DNA of 64,000 nt, from assembly GCA_034687125.1 (NCBI GenBank), contig JAQGBZ010000051.1, forward strand, positions 1 to 64,000. The letters run 5' to 3'. The DNA is from Neelides folsomi (taxonomy: Eukaryota > Arthropoda > Collembola > Neelipleona > Neelidae). The notes under the pieces are model-generated. The model was not told the DNA's origin. It worked only from the letters and a program-made list of their open reading frames with translations, and searched no databases. The first letter of the stretch is position 1. Each line of letters starts with the position of its first letter. Shown here one piece after another: positions 13,901 through 28,337 of the stretch. Position numbers and translations under genes: made by a program.

Positions 13901-16900
13901 GCGCTCCCCCCCATATGTTTGCTCTTTATTGAGGAAAAGGAAAGTGCTGACGTTTAAACGAAGGAGGAACCGCCGATTTCCTCAATAATCCCGCCACCCA
14001 CTTCGGCCCAAACACTTCACTCGCCATTAAACCCAATCCCCACAAGAATTTCTCTCTCACACAAAAATAAAATTTTGAGAGGGAAAGGGTCGATTCCATA
14101 AGGAAAAGTTAAACTATTTACTTATGCATTAAGCTCTCCGTTTAGGTGCAAGTTAAATAGTTTTCCCATCCCAATTTCCTCTTATGAGATCTGACGGGGT
14201 AGATGGAATCCAAAGAGAGGGAAAATCTCCTCTAATTCACTTTCATTCAAATTGAATGAGTTATAAAATTTATTGGATTTGTGGAATAAATTTAAATTTC
14301 TATTCTTTTTCTCCAATCCCTTTTTCCTGAATAAAACGGGAGTTTCCAACTCCCTTCACTTACCTATCTACATATTGAGGTAAGTATTAAGTATAGGAGA
14401 GTGTTTCCAAAATTCAATTTGATGCCAGGACCAAAATCCGGAGAAATCTGTATATCAAATGAGCATTTAAGCCATTTTTACAATTTCCCCGCGCACAAGG
14501 AACCTCCCACGCTGTCGGAAGATTTTCCTAATGAGAAATACCTTCCTGATAGATGAAAGTGAAGCTGTCATTTGAGGAGAATAATCAGAGGGAGAAAGAC
14601 CCAGAAAGGGAAGAGGTTAAGAAAGAGAAAAGAATCAATAAAGGAGATTTGAACATGAAGAAAATAGAATTTCTTCGAGGCCTTACAAGTTCCTGTTAGC
14701 GGCACGAGTAGTGGGAAAGTGAAATAAGGAATCTGAGCTTAGTCGGTCGAAGCTCAAACAAGAGAACAACAAAAGCGAAGTTCTTCATTCCGCTCCAAAG
14801 CTCCTTCGCTAATCTCTCCCTTCCAGCCTTATTATTTATTTCCCCTCTTGGTGGTGATAAGTGCGGTTTACTCTTTTTAGCCCACAATGAAAGGTTAAGT
14901 TCCAAAGGGTCATTGGGAAAATGATGAGATTGCTGGGAAATGTTTGAGAAAAAGGAACTCGTCTTTTTCCAACCCAGAGGGTTTTTCGTCCCACTTCTAG
15001 CAATGTATCTTTCCTAACTCGATTACACCTCTTCTTATAGACAGGAATACATAGGTAATATATAATACAAATGGGTATATCTAAGATAAGTAAACTACTT
15101 CTTTCTCCAAGTGAGGGTAATTTGGAGATATAAACTATTTATGCTGACATGGTGAGCACAATAAGGAAGTCCACACGTATTGATAAGACCATTGAGATGG
15201 AATCTCTCTTCCAAAAAACTTTCTCCTTGTTATTAGTTTTCAGTTTTGAAGTAGAGCCGTGAGTGATCCACTTTTGGTTCATCAAGTGCACTTGAGTTTC
15301 TCTCACACAGCTCGCGCCTTTTTTACACAATCGACAAATGGTCGAGCTTTTTCGAAGGTTCTTTAATTCCTGAAAAATACTTTATTTTTCTCTAGTTGTT
15401 TTCACTAACTATTGAATTTTAAGTGCATTGGAAGCACAATACCACCTAACTACTCTCCCCTATTATATGTTGTGATGAAATGTCATTCGAGCGAGCAACA
15501 AAACCTATTTTGATGTCAAAATTAAACAATTTTTGTTCCTCGTATCATACAAGTTAATTGTATTTGGCATTAAGGAGTTTTGTGTTGAATCTGAGGATTT
15601 TTCATGATTTGGAATTTGGATTGAATATATTTGAATGTTATTTTATCTGTTACATTATGGATGTAAGTATGTAGTATTTATGCGAGATTATTTGAATGCG
15701 AATGGTCCCTCGTTGTTATTTGGTTTGATGTGGGGATCTATTGAGGAAGGAATTAATCAAGGAACCATAGGAGGCAAAATGAAGCTTATACTGGTACTTT
15801 TATAGAGAAGAAAAGGGTAGAACTCCTTCATTCCGGAGGGTCTGAAAGACTCAAAAGCTTTTTTGGCACAACCAAGTTTTACGCGACTCATTTTCATTTC
15901 ACTTTTTCTTCCCATTCTTCTCTGGAATGAATGGCCTCTCGACATTATTTAATGACTTACGGCCTTCATCGCCATGAAATACATATGTAAGTGGATGAAA
16001 TATTGGATCAGAGAAAATATGAAAAAATCCATGTTTATACAATTAGAGGAATACAATGTGTCAGTACGTACTTATATTATTGTAGTATACTCGAATGTGC
16101 CGAATGACCAAAGAATAAACACTATTTAAAGATTAATTCTCATATATTACTTTTAGTAAAAATTTTCTGATAGAATAAAAATTGCACTGTTTTCCTTAAA
16201 GCATCTTTATAGCTATTATGACCCGTATGATTGCATACGACTACTATAGAATATTGAACAAATTTCATTATCGAAAGAAAGTCCTCATTTTCAAAAATTG
16301 AATCATTTTCTTTAATCTTTCTATCTGATCATTCAACACGTTCCTTTTATTTCCTTTGTTTGTACAATTCAATCCACTGTAATATCCTTTCCTTTTCCTT
16401 CAAAAACTTCAATACTCATTTTGGCTCAAAACAGCTTTTCTTAAATAAGTATTTGGAAAACGAAGCAAAAAAGTTGAGTCATATTCTCCAAACAAACAAA
16501 TATTTATCAAAACAAACTCAAACAGAGGATTGACAAACCATAAGATCAAAAAGTCTGATACTCTTAAAAGATCAAATAACTTTTTTGTACTATCTATCTC
16601 GTATATTATAAAATATGTAATTGTAACGCTGTTTTTATTAATACTTACATTAATATGTCAATACTCTCAATACATGTAAAAATTCTATACTAAAGGTACT
16701 TATTATCTGAATCCAATTATTCATATAAAATGTTTGCTAATTAATTATAGTTAAACACGAGTATTTGCTATATTAAACTGAATGAGTTTCCTTTTGGGGG
16801 ATTAAAATATTATATTTCCTCCGTTGAATTGTGAATTGTGTTTCTCTGTTTCCGTTGTTGGTGAAAGAGATAAATTGACCTGAGGGGGACTTTTTATTTT

Positions 16901-18022
16901 TTTCTCCACTGGCTCTTTCATTTTCTCTTTCATCATCATCATCATTACACTCACGGTTCGAGAAGAGTTCTCTAGAAAATGAAACTTTCTCCATCACCCA
17001 ACTCCCTTGGCCCTAAAGGCTTCTTCTCCAATTTTATTGCAAATCTTTCTCTCCTGATAAATCTCTTAATTTCATCTACCCTATTTATTGCATCCAATGA
17101 CGTAGAAAAATGCCTAATAATACTTAAGATAACTACCTTTAATTGTACTGTGAGAGTAAATTGGAACGGAGGAGATGTGAAATGGCGAGATTCATTAGCT
17201 CAACCTTCGGGCAGATTTAAATCGAAATGAGGAAGTAATAGTCAAGTCACGTCAGACCTTTCTTCCATTTTCCACGATGAATCTTCACAGCTCTCAAATG
17301 GTGAGTAATGAGAAAAAACTGCAAATTAAATTGATCTTCAACTTTTGAGTCATCACCGCTCCTAATCATTAGATAATAAAGCATTATACAAAATTCCAAT
17401 CTAATATTTAGATGAAATTGTTTAAATGAAGTATTGATGTTTCAAATTGGAATTCTTTTTTATTGTTTGAATTAACGTTTGTACAATTGGGATTGGAAGA
17501 TTTTAAAATTTGACGATTCACATCGGCCAAAAATCTTAAAAACTCACACAAAACTTTTAAAATGTCGGAGTTTCGGAGAAATTCTATTTAATATCTTGAT
17601 ATTAACTTAACAGCAATCACTTTTACGATTTATAATATTTTTATACGTAATATTAAATGGTAAAAAATATTAGGTAGGTATATAAGAAATAGTCTAGTGG
17701 TACAATACATTGGTTATTATATTAAAATTTATTATCAATGTTATATTTCTTTAGAAAGTATTTGGGTATGTAAAACATGAATGATACATAAAATATTGAT
17801 TATGTTCTTTTGATATTAATAAACTTACACTGAATTGGCAATTTAATAATGCATATTTTACTTATTGGATTTATCAATCCTTAATAAGTTGGTTGACATA
17901 TTGAAGTTGATAAGTATTATAATAGAGATTTCTTATTATTAGTGCTATAAAAAGTATATAAAAGAAGGGTTCTTTAATTAATAAAAATATACATATTACA
18001 TACATAGTAAGAAAAAGAGCAA
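10995..18022. other. Seven-kilobase stretch without a supportable gene
   Basis: Several plus-strand open frames of 96-113 codons occur here (12141-12431, 12577-12918, 13107-13427), but frames of this length are expected by chance in DNA this AT-rich, and none shows a recognised motif or paired splice sites. Small GC-richer patches near 11.9-13.4 kb and 14.0-14.9 kb could be regulatory. I see no tRNA, repeat array or transposon here. Confidence 0.4.
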
Positions 18023-18028
18023 TTTATT
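18023..18028 (-). terminator. Poly(A) signal of cuticle gene A
   Basis: AATAAA on the minus strand about 20 bases beyond the stop codon of cuticle gene A; the only canonical signal close to that stop. Confidence 0.55.
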
Positions 18029-18048
18029 ATAAAAAGTAAAAGATGAGA

Positions 18049-21000
18049 TTATTTTGTTTTACTCGACTCATCAGATTCTTTAGATGAAGAATTGACTCTA
18101 ATTGCCTGACCTCTTGGATCTCCTCCATTGGGAGAATGAGGAATCAAATACTGTTGAGGGATTTGCCCCCCTTGGTATTGCCCCGGTCCTCCAGGACCCC
18201 CAGGGCCTCCAGGAAACACACCAGGATGACCCCCGAATGGAGAAAAGTCATAAGGAAATCCTTGGGTTTGAATCCCTCCTTGTGAATAAGGCTGTTGGCC
18301 TGGGAAGCCGGGATGGCCCTGGAATTGAGGAAATCCTCCTTGTCCAGGAAATCCTTGATGTTGGGGAAGTTGTTGAGGAATTTGACCCTGAAATTGCTGC
18401 TGATGTTGCGGTATAAAGGATTGTTGGCCCAAATGCTGTTGAGAACCTCCAGGTTGCTCAAAATATTCTTGGGATCCTTGTTGTGCTCCTTGTGGATACA
18501 CTTGCTGAGGATATTGAGCTTGTTGGGCTGGATATTGCTGCTGGGCCCCTTGCCCTTGTTGGTATTGTGGTAACTGGGCTTGCTGCTGGATGGGATATTG
18601 ACTCGCGTATTGCTGTCCTCCCGGAAATTGGGCTCCTGGATATTGAGCCCCTGGATATTGAGCACCCGGGAATTGAACTCCAGGATGGCCTCCGTGGCCT
18701 CCAGGATGTCCTTCGAATTGTTGCTGCCCGAGGAACTGTGGATGTAATTGGGGTTGGTATGGTCCTTGAACTCCTTGGTATGGCCCTTGGACGCCTTGGA
18801 GCCCTTGGGCTCCTTGGTATTGGGAAATGTCTTGACCTCCCTGGACTTGACTTTGATATGGATTTCCAGGGAATCCGCCAAAAACTCCTGGTTGGCCCGC
18901 TAAAACTCCCTGAGGACGGAATTGGCCAATTTGACTTGTTCCGGGTGCTTTAACTGCAGCTGTTTTTTCAGCTGCTTGGGCTGTCTTCCCTTGGCCTGGA
19001 TATTCATCAACGTATCCATCCTGTAATAAACAACATGTGATGAAACTGGCCTTAAGAGCATTAAACTGATCTAGATAATTGTACAATATAAGTATTTTTA
19101 CCTGATCAGCATCTTCACTGAAACCTTCCAACTCAACACTTGGTACATATTGACCTGGTGTTGGAGCTCCTCCTGGTCTCACACCAATGATTTGTCGTCC
19201 AGCTCCGAATCTTCCTCCTGGAGCGATTGTCGGCCCTCTTGAGGGAAGTCCAGTTGGTCCTTGGGGTCCCGGTCCTGGATATTGAGTTCCTGGGAATCTG
19301 GGATCTTCAAATTGCTGGAAACGAGGATCTTCAAATTCTTGGTATTGCCCATCAAGTTGTTGTTGTTGAGGGGAGAAAAACTGTCGACCTGCTCCTTGCC
19401 CCTGTCTGGTCAAAGGAGAAAAACCTCCAAATTCTGGAGCAGGGAATCTTGATGTTGCAACATATCGCGGTCTTTCACCTTCTTGGTTTTGTTGTTGGTA
19501 GTAAGCCCCTTGGGGTTGTTGGATCTGCTGGATGAGTCGGGGATTTTGGAGTTGTCTTTGTTGGAATTGTTGTTGTGGTTGAGCTCCAAAGGAATTGAAG
19601 GCATCGCTCACTTCAGCCGAAGTCTCCGTGCTCGACTCGTCATCTTTCACATTTTTACTGGCAGTTTGAGCTGCTGTGTTTTGGTCCACACGTTCCTTGA
19701 AGGTCGACCCGCCTTTGGGACTTTTTTCCCCGGCCGTGTACTCAATAGTTTTCAAATCCCCGTTGGGGTCCACGAACCCATATTTCCCTCTCACCAGCCC
19801 ATTCTTGTCCCGCGTCTCCACTCTGGTAGTCAAATACGTTACTTTTCACACTACATCATTACTTATTAATGATTCACTCAGAATGTTATTATGATAATAA
19901 GGCGGAATTTACGAGATTCTTAAGTATAAGGTCGGGTTTACAAAATACAAAATACATCTGCAGTATAAAAAGATGGAAAATGGAGATATGAAAAATGAAG
20001 AATGAAAATCTAACAACTCAACAGTCTCTAGAGACCCGAGAGGAAAATGGGGAAATAAAGGTGAAATATCTTCCCTGGTCCCGAAATATCCCGAATTGAA
20101 TGAGAATGAAGTGAAACACACTTACTTGAAAGAACCTATTCAAATAAATAAGAAAAGATTAAACAATGTTTTGAGATCATCTTTTTCAACAATTTACCGT
20201 CGTCGGATTCATAGCCGAATGTGTAGCTGCCATCATCATTCACTTTGTTGACTTGCTTGAGGATCTTTGCGCTGACGGGATCTTTCTCCTTTACTGCCTT
20301 TATTTTCTGAGCCGAGACGCTGTAAAACTCGAACAACGCGACAACCTGAAATGAGAATATTATTAAACAAAGGAAATGTTCCGTTCAAAATTGCAATTTT
20401 AGAGTTATAGTATCATTTGCAGGTAAGTAGATGCTAAGATAAATAGAGTCATATTTGACCATTATTTCAGAAACTAGTAATTACTTCATTTTGTGTAAAG
20501 TATACATGAGATGATAAGGACAGGGATTTGAAAGAAAGGGTGTTAAAAAAGGAAGGCGAGTCGTCAGTTAATTTAAGAGGGAGGGCAGCATGACCAATTT
20601 CTCCTTTTAACAATTAATAGAATAATTAAATAATTTGCGAGAAATGAATCATAGGTGTGATAAAGTCATAAAAAGAGCGGATTGAAGGTTGTAAGTCATT
20701 AAAGAGATTAACTATACTTATTTACTTATATATCCTTTTGTTTTTATTATGATGCAGAATGAAATGAGTCAGTTATTCTGTAATAGTGCAAATCTCTTAA
20801 TTGTTCTTTACGCTTTGAGGACTTTTCGAGTTAAAAGAAATGATCAGATAAGACGAGATGAAGGTGGAATTGCATTCTGGCATATTGTTTCCCTATAGGA
20901 AAATAACACTACAACCAAACACTGTTTAAAAACTGAGGATTTTGAGTAAAAACAAAGAAATTGGTCATTTGTAAATTAACATGGAAATTGGGTTTTTCTT

Positions 21001-23232
21001 CCATTCTCCAAGGCCTCTACGACCAAAGTAATTTGTACTTAAATAGACCATTGGAGTGAGTAGAAGTTCTTATTGAACCGTACGGTGTCTTTACAGACAG
21101 GAAATAAAAGGGACATTCATTGAATATAAATCTTGGTATCCCTTTTAAAGGGCCGTCGTTTCCCCCTTTGCCATCATTTTAAATTCTAAACAGACGAGGC
21201 AGTTAGGTTGGATTGCGAGACCTCGTGTGAAAGAAGTAATGATAATGAGATGAGGAGTTAAATTAAACATAAAGGAGGAAGTCGCTGTTTGAGATACAAA
21301 TGAAATTTTACCTAACTCTGCCTTTAAACCCATTCAAGCCATGTGTATATATGGGCTTGGTATGCTTCATAACTTTTATAACCTTATACGAATTTTCTAT
21401 TTTCCCAGATTATGCGGGTAGGTTCGGATATAAAGAACAATGGAGGGATTTGTATGCAAAGAATAACTCCTAACTCCCCCATCAGTGTCATTAATTCGCT
21501 AACTTTAAGAAAATCTTTAAGAAATTTTTAAAAATTCTCATTTCCTTCATTTTTTCATGATTAGAAAAAAGAGCCAAATGGTGCCCACAAGATGTTGTGG
21601 TCAAAATGTACGTCCTGGCACGCCCATAGAACTGAGATTAATAAATTATAAATACAGGGATATCATTTGCTACTTACAACATATTTAACGATATATTTAT
21701 TATCTTTCAATAATAAAATTTACTAGGGTTAATTTCTCTGTTGGTTTGGGTCCAAGTCCAATCAGACCGTTCCTGCCACGACGCTTTAAATTACCCTTGC
21801 ACAATTTCATCTCCTTTGGTTAAATACATTTGAAGGAGTTGGGACTTTTGTTCGCGAAATCTACGCGAAACCTATTTTTCTTATCCTGCACGAGTGGAGA
21901 TTTGATCGCCTTGCCCTCTCTCTGCTTCACCTTTTACGAGATAAAATAACATTGGCTTTCAGTACAATTAACCCTTTACATCTCTTTCGCACTTCCAACT
22001 CTCTTGCACAAACAAATAAGTCATAATTGTGATTCTAATTGTTCAAATGTTTTCACCCATTCGACACTTCTCTATTAATAGGTTAATTGCAGCAATTCAT
22101 AAATAGATAATTGTTTATTGTCCACTTCTCACTTCATCACCACTAATGAATACGTATTTAACTATTAATTATAAGTATTATATGGTCCAGCTTGCTAAAT
22201 TAGCTTCTCCTATCGCAAGTTGCATAACTTCCTTTTCATTACACACTCCCTTGATGAATTAAAAGTTTAGTGCAGTAGTAATTGAATAACAATTATGACA
22301 CAAGTTTCTTAATTTAAAACAGACATTATGAATGGGTTAATTTATAAATTGTAAAATCTTTCAATGTAAGGATACAAAATTCACATTGGGTTAAACAAAT
22401 GTTTGTTTATAGTCAGGAATTAATTAGAGTTAAGTAAGAAATTGGAGGATTTTAATAAACCAAGAGAAGGTTAATGCACCATTTTTTACATTCCAAAGTT
22501 AACTAAGGAAAGGAATGCGTTTTTGCAGAAAAGAAGGAAATTCTCAGGGAATTTCATTTCCTATATGTGTTATAATAATAATATATTCCTTAGTAGATAC
22601 TTCTTATTAACTTACAACTTCAAAGACTCGAAGGAATTGATGCATATGATATGGGAATATATTTATAGCCCACTTTTGTGTTAAAATTTAGAACATTCAA
22701 TGGATTGTATCCGTAGTTGGTAAAGTCTCTGGAGAATTTTTAAAGCTGGGATCTGAAGAATTTATAGCGTGGAAGATAAGTTTTTTATAGGGACAAATTC
22801 CTCCTTCTTATTCTTCTCCAACAATCTTAAAACATTATTGGACAAAATGGACTTGGCAGTGTGTCAGAGACACTCCAAAGCTCCTATTAATATGCAAATT
22901 GTTTAATTAAAATTCTAAGCTCCATAAAGAATGTTAAAATTTGGTAAATTATATAAATATAACAATATAAGTATAGTATATTTATGCAGTAAGTATATCA
23001 TATATTGTCATTTATAAATCGTAAATTACAAAGTACAATATTTTACAAATAATGAATCGATCATGTATTTAACAATTACTTAATTGCTTTTAATACCCAA
23101 TATGTATAATATTGTTATAAACCACCACGTTTTAAATGACTGTAGAAATCTATTTTTATTAATATTTAAAGGATCCGTAATTGGAGTATTTAATGGGTTT
23201 ATTACCAGTATTAGCAGCGTCCGTTTGTCCAT
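18049..23232 (-). CDS. Cuticular protein A (R&R domain, Gln/Gly/Pro-rich tail)
   Basis: Five exons give 625 aa: 23232-23206, 20345-20198, 20135-20126 (only 10 nt), 19822-19102 and 19020-18049. All phases match. Residues 1-21 are a signal peptide (MDKRTLLIL joined to VVALFEFYSVSA). Residues 46-94 are the R&R chitin-binding domain, with DGSYTFGYE, RGKYGFVDPNG and IEYTAG; the microexon supplies its central SFK. The remaining 530 residues are low complexity: glutamine-rich blocks and QYPGAQYPGAQFPG-type repeats, as in elastic or hydrated cuticle proteins. The protein should be secreted by epidermis and bind chitin in the extracellular cuticle. The 81-nt intron at 19101-19021 has no stop and keeps frame, so retention would insert 27 residues. 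A TATATAA box at 23312-23306 suggests a 5' UTR of about 50 nt. Long frames on the opposite strand and in frame 2 are shadows of the repeats. Exact R&R subclass is uncertain. Confidence 0.88.
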
Positions 23233-23305
23233 GTTGAAGCTGGGAGGATAAGTCTACCCGGAGACGTTGTTGATACTAAAGGAAATCACCCCAAGCTTCG
23301 AGTCA

Positions 23306-23312
23306 TTATATA
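23306..23312 (-). promoter_or_regulatory. TATA box of cuticle gene A
   Basis: TATATAA on the minus strand about 75 bases upstream of the proposed start codon at 23232, placing transcription start near 23280. The position resembles the TATA-to-ATG spacing of cuticle genes B and C. Confidence 0.5.
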
Positions 23313-26300
23313 AGATAGATATTATAAGGAATTGAAGTAAATATTTCTCAGGCTCTCAATGGTCGATGGTCTTGAGGTACAAGGTGTAGGAACATAACAT
23401 CAGTAGATACAAAAGTGAAGACAATGGGGAGAGACCTAAGATACAAAAACGTTACATCAGCTTCTCTCCCATTTATCCCCCAAACAAACGTGCGGTTCGC
23501 ATTTCCCACTTTTGTCCCCAAATGTCTTTTCTCTATTTAGCTCATATGAAGAATGTAAATTTTATTATGAGGTCTAGGCCTGACCATCACGAATAGAAAG
23601 CTCCAGTTTCTCATCAAGGAATTCATCACATGGAAATTAATAATTGAAATTCCCTTTTAATCTCTATCTGATATAACTTATGTAACTATCTGTTATTATA
23701 AAGGATGTCAACTGGAATGAGATTTAACTGACTCTTCGCTTTCCACCAGAGTTAAAATTTTAATTTATTGGACAACTTTGGGACTGAAAAGCTTTTATGG
23801 TTTTATTAATAACTTTCACACTTTCATCTTCATTTGTGGCCAAGTGGATTTTAGGGATTAAACCTTCAATCTTTTGATATTCAAAAGTTTCTCTATGCAT
23901 GAGACTATAAAATGAGAGTAAACAATGGAATATGCATGTAAATGCTGTTCGTTCCAAACTCCCATTTTCCTCCCATTTTCTCATTCATATACTTGGATTT
24001 AACGTAATACTATTATCATATTGGTATTGTTGTTATAAATTGAGTGAATTTTAATGAAAGGTTCTAATTGATTCATTAAGAATGACGCATATCGTTGGCA
24101 TCCGAACCTTGTGGGCTTAAGAGTTGGGTCTTAACCCCAAGCAGCTTAGCCGCAATGACAAAGGAAATGGACGGCGAAGGCAGCGGTTGAATTGTCCAAG
24201 AAAGGGCGAATAATGAAGGGAAGCGAAGCGGAGAGCGTATCTTATTTGATTGAGCCTCCGCAGCGACCTTCGTACCTGTCCCAGTCTTGAGGAGTTCTCA
24301 ACTGTTACAGGGCTCAACCTGGCTATTAGACCTCACCTATCGCAGATCAAACTATTCCAAATGATACGCAGCAATTGGGGAAATGGAAGGCAAACAATGA
24401 GGAGTCCCCGTTGCATCAGACCAAAATAATTCTGCAACAAATTCCCATTAGGCCTTCTATTGAGCTCTTTAATGCTCGCTCGCAACCTTGTCTCGCTTCT
24501 CACGATTATTCGATTATTCATCATTGATTCCTCACCAGTATTGAGAATCGCGACTCTCCTGGCTCTTGTGAAAAATAAAGAGAATGGAAAGACAACTTGA
24601 TTAATATAAACTCATTAGCGTAAAACAAAAGCTAATTTAATTAAAATCAAAAAGATAATTTCATCTAGCGGGTCGCATTTTACAATCGAGATTTCTAAAT
24701 TTTAATTCTTTGTCCCTTCATTTTCTTTATTTGGCAATAATGAAATGGAAATAAAACAACTAATTCATTGATTGATCTAATTTGTACAAGACAACTTTTT
24801 TGTATCTGTATTTAATTTTCTTACATGAAAATAATAATAAATTATTTAAATATTTATGCATAATATATTGGCTCAAATTTTTTTTGCTAATAAGCGTCGA
24901 GGCAATCCTTTAAGTCCTTGAACGAAAAATGATCGAGACCAATTTTGGTCAGGATCGGGATAAATTGCACGAGTGAAAAGTAATGAGTGGGTTATGCTTC
25001 AATCAGACCATTTTTATATTGTTTATGAATGACTATAAATATTATTTTGATTTTAAAATGTAATGATTAATGGATCCCAACCACTCAATCATCAATTCAT
25101 ATTTCGTAAAAAGCATCTACTACAATATACTACATAAGTACTTACATAACAAATGCACTTACTTGGAGTTAAAATTCACTTTAAAAATGCATTTTTATTT
25201 GAAATCTCATTAAATTATATTTAATGCCTTTTCTGTGCTTTTTGCAGTGGATCGTTAAGTGTAACTTGATGAAAGTTTAAAGAGAGAATATGTTTATTTA
25301 TTTTGAGTCATTAATTATGAAAATGATCAAACATTTCATACGAAACAGGAGAACAAAATGGCGTGCTGAAAGAGCTCTGGCTTCTTGTTCCATAACCTGA
25401 GCGCCTAATGAGAAATTCAGATTGACATAATTGTGACTCTTGAATTATATCACTAGTCTAGGTATACGAAATAAACAAGGAATGTCATATTGAGCCAAAT
25501 ATAAATAAATAATAGCATAACTTACTTCAAAATCTGTTGCGTCTACGTTAATTGCTTCTTAACATTTCCCTCACTCCTTATCTACTTATCCGTTTTAATT
25601 AAGAGATGTAAATCTGAAATGCTTCGCTTTTATTTCCCTACAAGTGTCCATTCAGATTTCTCAAAGGTTTAAATAAAATATCATTATTTAAATAAAGTCG
25701 ACATCCAAATGACAAACCAATCAAATTTGAGATATTTCATTTTCTTGTGATCAATTACAGGAATTTCTAAAATATTGCAATCTTCGGCTGTAAAGACAAA
25801 CCATATTTTACTATATATTATAAAACATTAAGAATCATAAAATCGTACAATACAATAAAGCCCAATATTGGTACTTACCTATGTATATATATTTGCATGA
25901 AATTACTTATTTGTGGGTACTTGTTAGATAAGTACATAACAAGCTAACAATAAGATAAGGTACACAATACACTTGGTATGTATGTAATGTATTTATGCTA
26001 GTATGTATGTAGTATATCATGTAATATTCAAAATTACACGTACAAATTCGAGAATACAACTTTGAATTAAAAATGGGTGCAATTCTCGTTATCTCATTTA
26101 ACTAGTGCGTACATGGAAGTGGTGCTAAATATAAATAAATAGGTAGGTAGTATTAATAAGTCTTAAATATATAGGAAATGAAATGGAATTGCAAAAAAGA
26201 TTAAAAATAATTATAATAAGCTATAATGGTAATTTGAAGAGATCACACACATATGGAGACGACAATGTTGACAACTTTCCCTTTGCATCTTGCCGTCAGT

Positions 26301-28337
26301 TCCGCCGTATTTCCTCAATGCATTATTTCACATTAAAAGCATGTAATTTAGTTGTTTGTTCTTTTTGACTCGTTTGCGGAAGGACTTTTTGGTATTATAC
26401 AGACTCCCATATTTAGATTACAAATTATCAACGCTCCTACGATCCGCTCCAATAAACAAACAAATGTATACATGTGAATGTTTATATCTAATTAATGAAG
26501 GCATTTAGACAGCAAACGTTTAAAATGTAAAAGGATTCGAAATTGGTTTCATGTTCTTCCATAAACCACGAGAAAGTAAATAGCACTTGATGCGAATGCA
26601 ATAAATATTTATTTAATGAACCGGCTCAATTTTGACTTAATTTTACATTCGAGGAGTCAAATTAGGGAATGGAAGTCTGAAGTCATGAAATTCAATTTAA
26701 TGGATTGGTAAAAGTGGGAAATGCTGCGATTAAAGAAATTCGAGGATTTTAATGAGTGAAGAGAAAACATATCTAACTAATGGTTAATATGTGCAAACAC
26801 AGAAAATATATTTATTTATCAATAATCATTATTTGGACTTATAGAGAAGAAATCACGAACAACACGAGTATAAAATAATCAATGCACTTTGGTGATTAAA
26901 ATTTGAAATTCCGTAAGAGGTGAAGTTTGTTGAATCAGCCAAAGCGTTGGTTGGCCAAAGTGCAGCAAGCACGAGATTACAAAAGTGCCGATGAAGTGGA
27001 AATTGAACTTAATAGTCATCCGGATCAAATGCATTAACCATTTCGATATTACCCAATTGCTCAAGAGTTGTTCAAGTGAGATACATTCAAGTGATCAGCA
27101 GAAGTTAATATTGCAATAAGAAGAATGAGACACGTTCTTGAAGTACTTTTACCATCCTTTGCTAATTGTTATGATCATGATTGTGATTGTTATTACATGC
27201 TTGGAGTAATTGGTAATTGATTTCGCATTTCACCTCTATACAATTCATCAAGTTCACAACATCAACACTCCCTTGTGCTGATGGCAATACTCCCATATGA
27301 AATATTAAATTCCTCATATAAATCCTCACAAGAAAACAAGATAAATTCAAGAACAAGAATAGGAATATTTTTTAAGACTTGGACGTATATAAATTATATA
27401 CGGTATATTGGTATATTTATCACTCATGCATTAACTAATGATAAATACTGTATATTAAGAATGAAATGATTAAACAGGTCCCTCCGTGTATGAATTTGCG
27501 TTCTCATTTGTGATTGTCGCATTGTGAGTGCATGAAACGACGAGAGAAGTGTTAAATAAAATGAAATTTTATTCATGAGAAAACATTTATGTAAAAGATA
27601 TTTCGACTCTCGTCTCATTGTCATTTTGAGGGAACAGGAGAGATATTTGGCGATTTAGTCTTTTTGTGTTATATTTTATACAATCTTATTACATGAAAAA
27701 CAGAAGACAAGAGGGAGTTGAATAAAAACAACAATAAGAATTGTATTAAATTACTGTCCATTCTCCAGCAAGAAGAAATTACCTTGATAAACCTACGGCC
27801 TTTTAATGGAAAATGGTCAAAAGGACTATTATAATAAAGACCAAAAAACCAAAATAATTCTGTACAAGCCTCAGTTTCAATTTCGCGTTCTATACAAATA
27901 AGATACTTACTTTTAATATAAGCATTTTTAATATGCCAAACTAGCCAAACCCTAATATTTATTCAACGACGCTATTTACGTTCAAAGTACCTCATAGTTT
28001 TATAACTTTTTTCTGGCATATTCACATCAAATATTTACCAGGAAAAAGGTAAAACTTAAGTATGAAGAATAGAATATTACTTTTATACACATATCATAAT
28101 TGCAAAAATACAATAAAAGTCATAAGGGAATATTTATCAATCTTGTGTTCGTCAAGCTTTTTTGTACTTCTTTAAGAATTCCTCATTCAAGAATTAAAAA
28201 ATGTAAATTTTTCCTTTAAAGTCGTTTATAGAGAGGATAAAAGGTTCGATATGTAACAATATATGAATTACATATAAAACATATTAGAACTACCTAAATT
28301 ATAATTATTTTAAAAAGTAAATTCTGAATTGAGTCAT
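23313..28337. other. Intergenic region with one GC-richer patch
   Basis: Mostly AT-rich DNA with no supported gene. The stretch 24100-24540 is distinctly richer in G and C and has frames open on both strands (minus 24317-24117 and 24524-24333; plus from 24214), but no motif I recognise; it may be a fossil transposon or an RNA exon. No poly(A) signal was found close to the stop of cuticle gene B at 28338. Confidence 0.35.

Noticed and set aside
18102-19869. Long plus-strand and alternate-frame ORFs over cuticle gene A (up to 245 codons)
   Set aside because: They are shadows of the Gln/Gly/Pro repeats, whose codon bias removes stops in the other frames; their translations are Leu- or Asn-rich low complexity.
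22616-22645. Alternative first exon for gene A (MHQFLRVFEV before a GTAAGT)
   Set aside because: It is in phase, but it carries a charged residue in the signal core and its TATA box would place transcription start after the ATG; the exon at 23232-23206 gives a far better signal peptide and promoter.
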